Made by a program: the position numbers and the translations under genes. A model generated the notes under the pieces. The model made no database searches. It was not told where the DNA came from and saw only the letters and a list, made by a program, of their open reading frames with translations. From Phoenicimicrobium sp964438695 (GTDB lineage Bacteria; Atribacterota; Phoenicimicrobiia; Phoenicimicrobiales; Phoenicimicrobiaceae): a stretch of 5,826 nucleotides of DNA. The stretch lies in the NCBI GenBank assembly GCA_964438695.1, contig CAYTKP010000042.1, forward strand, positions 1-5,826, in the 5' to 3' direction. This document shows positions 5,773 through 5,826 of the stretch, piece after piece (within the stretch, counting starts at the first letter, position 1; the number at the start of each line of letters is the position of its first letter).

Positions 5773-5826
5773 GGGGTCCGCTCTAAGACTGATAAGATAG
5801 ATGCCCGTATCATCTGGCGCTATCAG
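5773..5826 (+). pseudogene. 5'-truncated IS110-family transposase fragment (continues past window end)
   Basis: The plus frame from 5773 reads GVRSKTDKIDARIIWRYQ to the edge of the window. This matches the conserved segment of IS110-family (DEDD) transposases in which TD-x-x-DA supplies the last two acidic catalytic residues. In intact transposases about 95-100 residues precede it, starting with a RuvC-like VGIDVSK region. Here the frame upstream becomes AT-rich, low-complexity sequence and hits TAA at 5725, only 16 codons before the match, and signal peptidase occupies the space beyond. The N-terminal catalytic residues are therefore absent. The fragment is visibly richer in G and C than its surroundings, as expected for imported DNA. 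With only 18 residues in view the family call is by motif. A chance match or an assembly junction is possible. Confidence 0.6.

Noticed and set aside
5752..5826. Minus-strand open frame entering from the right edge (24 codons, ends TAA)
   Set aside because: It is open in the visible part, but the opposite strand carries a recognisable transposase motif over the same bases, which explains the openness better.
5789..5826. Nested hairpin CTGATA/TATCAG with AGATG/CATCT near the right edge, considered as a riboswitch or small RNA
   Set aside because: It fits no riboswitch or ribozyme consensus I know and lies inside the transposase coding motif, so pairing is probably incidental.

Overview
The window is a 5.8-kb stretch of an AT-rich bacterial chromosome. 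Adenine/thymine-biased codons, AGA/AAA-rich proteins, strong AGGAG-type ribosome sites and two radical-SAM iron-sulfur enzymes point to a low-GC anaerobe. A clostridial or thermoanaerobe-like Firmicute or an Atribacterota-type lineage would fit. This assignment rests on general character only, because no rRNA or other marker gene is present.

Layout. Region A (59-2284, plus strand) is a two-gene unit. A winged-helix protein with two membrane spans is followed 39 nt later by a radical-SAM enzyme with a cysteine-bearing C-terminal (SPASM/twitch-like) extension. A rho-independent terminator (2292-2328) closes the unit. Region B (4877-2338, minus strand) is a three-gene run that converges on it: a HAD-superfamily hydrolase, a PflX-type (COG1313) radical-SAM protein and an EamA/DMT ten-span transporter. 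A good promoter lies upstream (-35 at 4939-4934, -10 at 4916-4911). Region C (5121-5678, plus strand) is a divergently transcribed signal peptidase I with its own extended -10 promoter. Region D (5679-5826) holds a 47-nt imperfect palindrome, then the start of a GC-richer fragment. Its plus frame reads as the conserved TD-x-x-DA segment of an IS110-family transposase with its N-terminus missing.

Corrected gene starts. The radical-SAM gene of region A starts at ATG 854 behind a GGAGG site, not at the in-frame TTG at 830. Signal peptidase starts at ATG 5121. The HAD hydrolase must begin far upstream of any ATG/GTG/TTG in its frame, because its essential DxDxT motif lies at 4859-4845. The only start with a well-placed Shine-Dalgarno site is an ATT codon at 4877.

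How the genes may work together. The membrane-anchored regulator and its radical-SAM partner look like a sensor/enzyme pair of unknown substrate, the best candidate here for an undescribed system. The minus-strand operon mixes a phosphatase-like enzyme, an iron-sulfur radical enzyme and an exporter-type permease. Its joint role is not evident. Signal peptidase is ordinary housekeeping. No CRISPR array, tRNA, rRNA or complete mobile element is visible.
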